DNA from: Pseudonocardia xinjiangensis
GTDB taxonomy: Bacteria > Actinomycetota > Actinomycetes > Mycobacteriales > Pseudonocardiaceae
Direction: 5' to 3'
DNA length: 47,461 nucleotides
Assembly (NCBI RefSeq): GCF_012911925.1
Contig: NZ_JAAXKY010000041.1
Coordinates: 1-47,461 of the forward strand
Numbering within the stretch: position 1 is the first letter of the stretch; the number at the start of each line of letters is the position of its first letter. The notes under the pieces are model-generated. The model saw only the letters and a list, made by a program, of their open reading frames with translations, ran no database searches and had not been told where the DNA came from. Shown piece by piece: positions 46,032 to 47,461 of this stretch. A program made the position numbers and the translations under genes.

Positions 46032-47098
46032 CCCAGTCCGATCTCGTCGAGCACCCGTGACACCCGGTCCTGTTCGGTCCGGACGAACTCCTCGAACTCC
46101 GGGCCGGCGAGCGTCGCGTCCCCCCAGCCGCGGCGGTCGAGCGCCTCCCGCCAGGCGTCGGTGCGGGTCATGTCCACCAGCAGTCCCTCCAGCGCCTGCT
46201 CCTGCTCCGGGCTGATGCCGGCGGGCGCGACGACGCCGCGCCAGTTCTGCAGCTCCACGTCCACGCCGCTCTCACGCAGCGTCGGCACGTCGGGCAAGCC
46301 GGGCAGCCGCTCCGGGCTCGACACCGCGAGGGCGCGCACCGTGCCCGCCTCGATCTGGGACTGCAGCTCGGAGACGCCGGAGACGCCGATCGTCGAGCGA
46401 CCGGACAGGAGGGTCGTGAGGGCCTCCCCACCACCCGAGTGCGCCACGTAGCTGACCTTCGCCGGGTCGGCTCCGACGGCCTTCGCCAGCAGGCCGGCGA
46501 GGATCTGCTCGGCGCCTCCCGCCGACCCGCCCGAGATCGACACGGCCGCGATGTCGGCGCGCATCGCACTCACCAGGCCGGCCACGTCGGTGAGCGGCGA
46601 GCCCGCCGCGACCACCACCACCTGGTAGTCGGTGGTGAGCCGGACCAGCGGCGTGGTGTCGGCGAGCGAGTGCGGGGAGCCGTTGGCCTCCACCGCCCCG
46701 ACCATGATCAGCCCGGTGGTCATCAGCTCGGTCGGGTCAGCGGTGCGCCGCACGAACTGGCTCAGCCCGATCGTGCCGCCCGCCCCGGCCACGTTGTAGA
46801 CCTCGGTGCGCCCGACGAGCTCCCGCAACGCACCCTGCATCTCGCGCGAGGTCTGGTCCCAGCCCCCACCGGGAGCGGCCGGAGCCATGATCCGCAGCTG
46901 GCGCTCGCCGATCACGTCCCGCAGTGCGGAGCCTCCCGAGCCCGCGGTGTCCACCGGAGCGGTGACCACCACCGCGCCCGTCACCACGGCGGCCACCGCG
47001 AGCGGGGCGAAGCGGTACCAGCGGCGGCGCGGCCCGGCGCGGCCCGCACCCGGCTCACCCTGGTCGTCGGCCGCGGCCGTCGAGCGTCGTCGCTCCAT
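46028..47098 (-). CDS. tctC: TctC, tripartite tricarboxylate-binding protein (BUG family)
   Basis: A 356-aa extracytoplasmic solute receptor. The basic N-terminus and hydrophobic segment (RFAPLAVAAVVTGAVVV, about residues 29-46) act as signal or anchor; no lipobox Cys. The BUG fold shows ERQLRIMAPAAPGGGWDQ, YNVAGAGGTIGLSQF and ISGGSAGGAEQILAGLL. ATG 47098 has GAGGA seven bases upstream. First gene of the tctCBA operon, divergent from the FAD dehydrogenase. Confidence 0.92.
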   Translation of the reverse strand: MERRRSTAAADDQGEPGAGRAGPRRRWYRFAPLAVAAVVTGAVVVTAPVDTAGSGGSALRDVIGERQLRIMAPAAPGGGWDQTSREMQGALRELVGRTEVYNVAGAGGTIGLSQFVRRTADPTELMTTGLIMVGAVEANGSPHSLADTTPLVRLTTDYQVVVVAAGSPLTDVAGLVSAMRADIAAVSISGGSAGGAEQILAGLLAKAVGADPAKVSYVAHSGGGEALTTLLSGRSTIGVSGVSELQSQIEAGTVRALAVSSPERLPGLPDVPTLRESGVDVELQNWRGVVAPAGISPEQEQALEGLLVDMTRTDAWREALDRRGWGDATLAGPEFEEFVRTEQDRVSRVLDEIGLG

Positions 47099-47114
47099 CC
47101 ACCGTTCCTCACTC

Positions 47115-47125
47115 GTGCCTGGCAC
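47115..47125. promoter_or_regulatory. Short palindrome between tctC and the divergent dehydrogenase
   Basis: GTGCC-T-GGCAC, perfect five-base arms, 17 bp upstream of the tctC ATG. Candidate operator or leader hairpin in the 148-bp divergent region. No two-component TctDE-like genes are in the window. Confidence 0.3.
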
Positions 47126-47246
47126 CGGCGCCCGAATGTCCGACACCGGATCGAGTGCCGCATTCGTCACGCATGGTCGACAGTTGCATACAGTGATGGC
47201 GACCCGGGGACAAGTGGTGGTGGGCGAACACGGGGGTGGGACAGCG

Positions 47247-47461
47247 ATGCCGGTGACCGACGAGTCCGTCGACGTCGTCGTCGTGGGCGGGGGGAACGCC
47301 GGGTTCAGCGCGGCACACGCCGCCGCCGAGCGGGGCAGGCGGGTGCTACTGCTGGAGAAGGGCGACGCCGCCACGGCAGGCGGCAACAGCTACTACACGG
47401 CAGGCGCGGTGCGGATCGCGCACCACGGGCTCGCCGAGGTCGCCGACCTGCTCGACGACGA
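47247..47461 (+). CDS. FAD-dependent dehydrogenase, tricarballylate dehydrogenase-like (partial)
   Basis: The first 71 codons of a gene that runs off the window edge. The N-terminus is an FAD Rossmann motif (VDVVVVGGGNAGFSAAHAA), then VLLLEKGDAATAGGNSYYTAG, with the GGNS segment that resembles TcuA and related fumarate-reductase-like flavoproteins. ATG 47247 follows a purine-rich GGGGGTGGG; ATG 47196 in frame is an alternative. Divergence from tctCBA supports a role in oxidising the imported tricarboxylate (inference). Confidence 0.75.
   Translation, partial: MPVTDESVDVVVVGGGNAGFSAAHAAAERGRRVLLLEKGDAATAGGNSYYTAGAVRIAHHGLAEVADLLDD

Overview
The window comes from a very GC-rich actinobacterial chromosome. 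Third-position GC is high throughout, GTG and TTG starts are frequent, and adjacent genes often overlap as ATGA or GTGA. The gene families (actinobacterial-type hydrogenase, Rhodococcus-like L-amino-acid oxidases, DUF222/13E12 HNH protein, DUF6893 small protein) fit a Pseudonocardia-like member of the Pseudonocardiales. The genus is inferred. No rRNA, tRNA, CRISPR array or intact insertion sequence was seen.

Region 1 (1-7.1 kb) is an amino-acid oxidation island. Two Tat-exported L-amino-acid oxidase paralogues of equal length (524 aa each, both on the minus strand) flank an APC amino-acid permease, a translationally coupled IclR regulator and a decayed DUF222/HNH gene. The decayed gene still carries a perfect mycobacterial-type SOS box.

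Region 2 (7.3-17.95 kb) is one long plus-strand operon for a group 1h (actinobacterial, high-affinity) [NiFe]-hydrogenase. It contains hhyS and hhyL, a NifU-C-like protein, DUF5947, DUF6084, an unnamed 467-aa protein, a maturation endopeptidase, a 37-aa membrane peptide and hypC-D-E-A-B. It ends at a long hairpin. The small subunit has Asp in place of one proximal-cluster Cys, as in the actinobacterial-type enzyme. A perfect CRP-type palindrome lies about 90 bp upstream of hhyS.

Region 3 (18-23.2 kb) separates the two halves of the maturation set. It holds an SDR-like epimerase, an aldo/keto reductase with a divergent AraC regulator, two overlapping alpha/beta hydrolases and a secreted I36-type protein.

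Region 4 (23.4-27.6 kb, minus strand) is a second maturation operon in the order padR, SIS2, hypC-like, SIS1, hypF. The two GmhA-like SIS proteins appear to retain complementary halves of the GmhA metal/catalytic residues, and the HypC-like protein lacks the N-terminal MCLGIPG. This is the most unusual feature of the window.

Region 5 (27.9-35.1 kb) is a mixed stretch: a MetE-C-like methyltransferase, a TetR regulator, a CynX-type MFS transporter divergent from a CGNR regulator, an EamA exporter divergent from an Lrp regulator, and an OmpR-type two-component pair.

Region 6 (35.3-42.9 kb) is an aromatic-acid catabolic cluster: FAD hydroxylase, gentisate-1,2-dioxygenase-like cupin and FAH-family hydrolase under a divergent IclR regulator, followed by a NitT/TauT-type ABC importer.

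Region 7 (43.1-47.46 kb) has a TcmP/LCMT-like methyltransferase, a tripartite tricarboxylate transporter (tctCBA) and, divergent from it and cut by the window edge, an FAD-dependent dehydrogenase resembling tricarballylate dehydrogenase.
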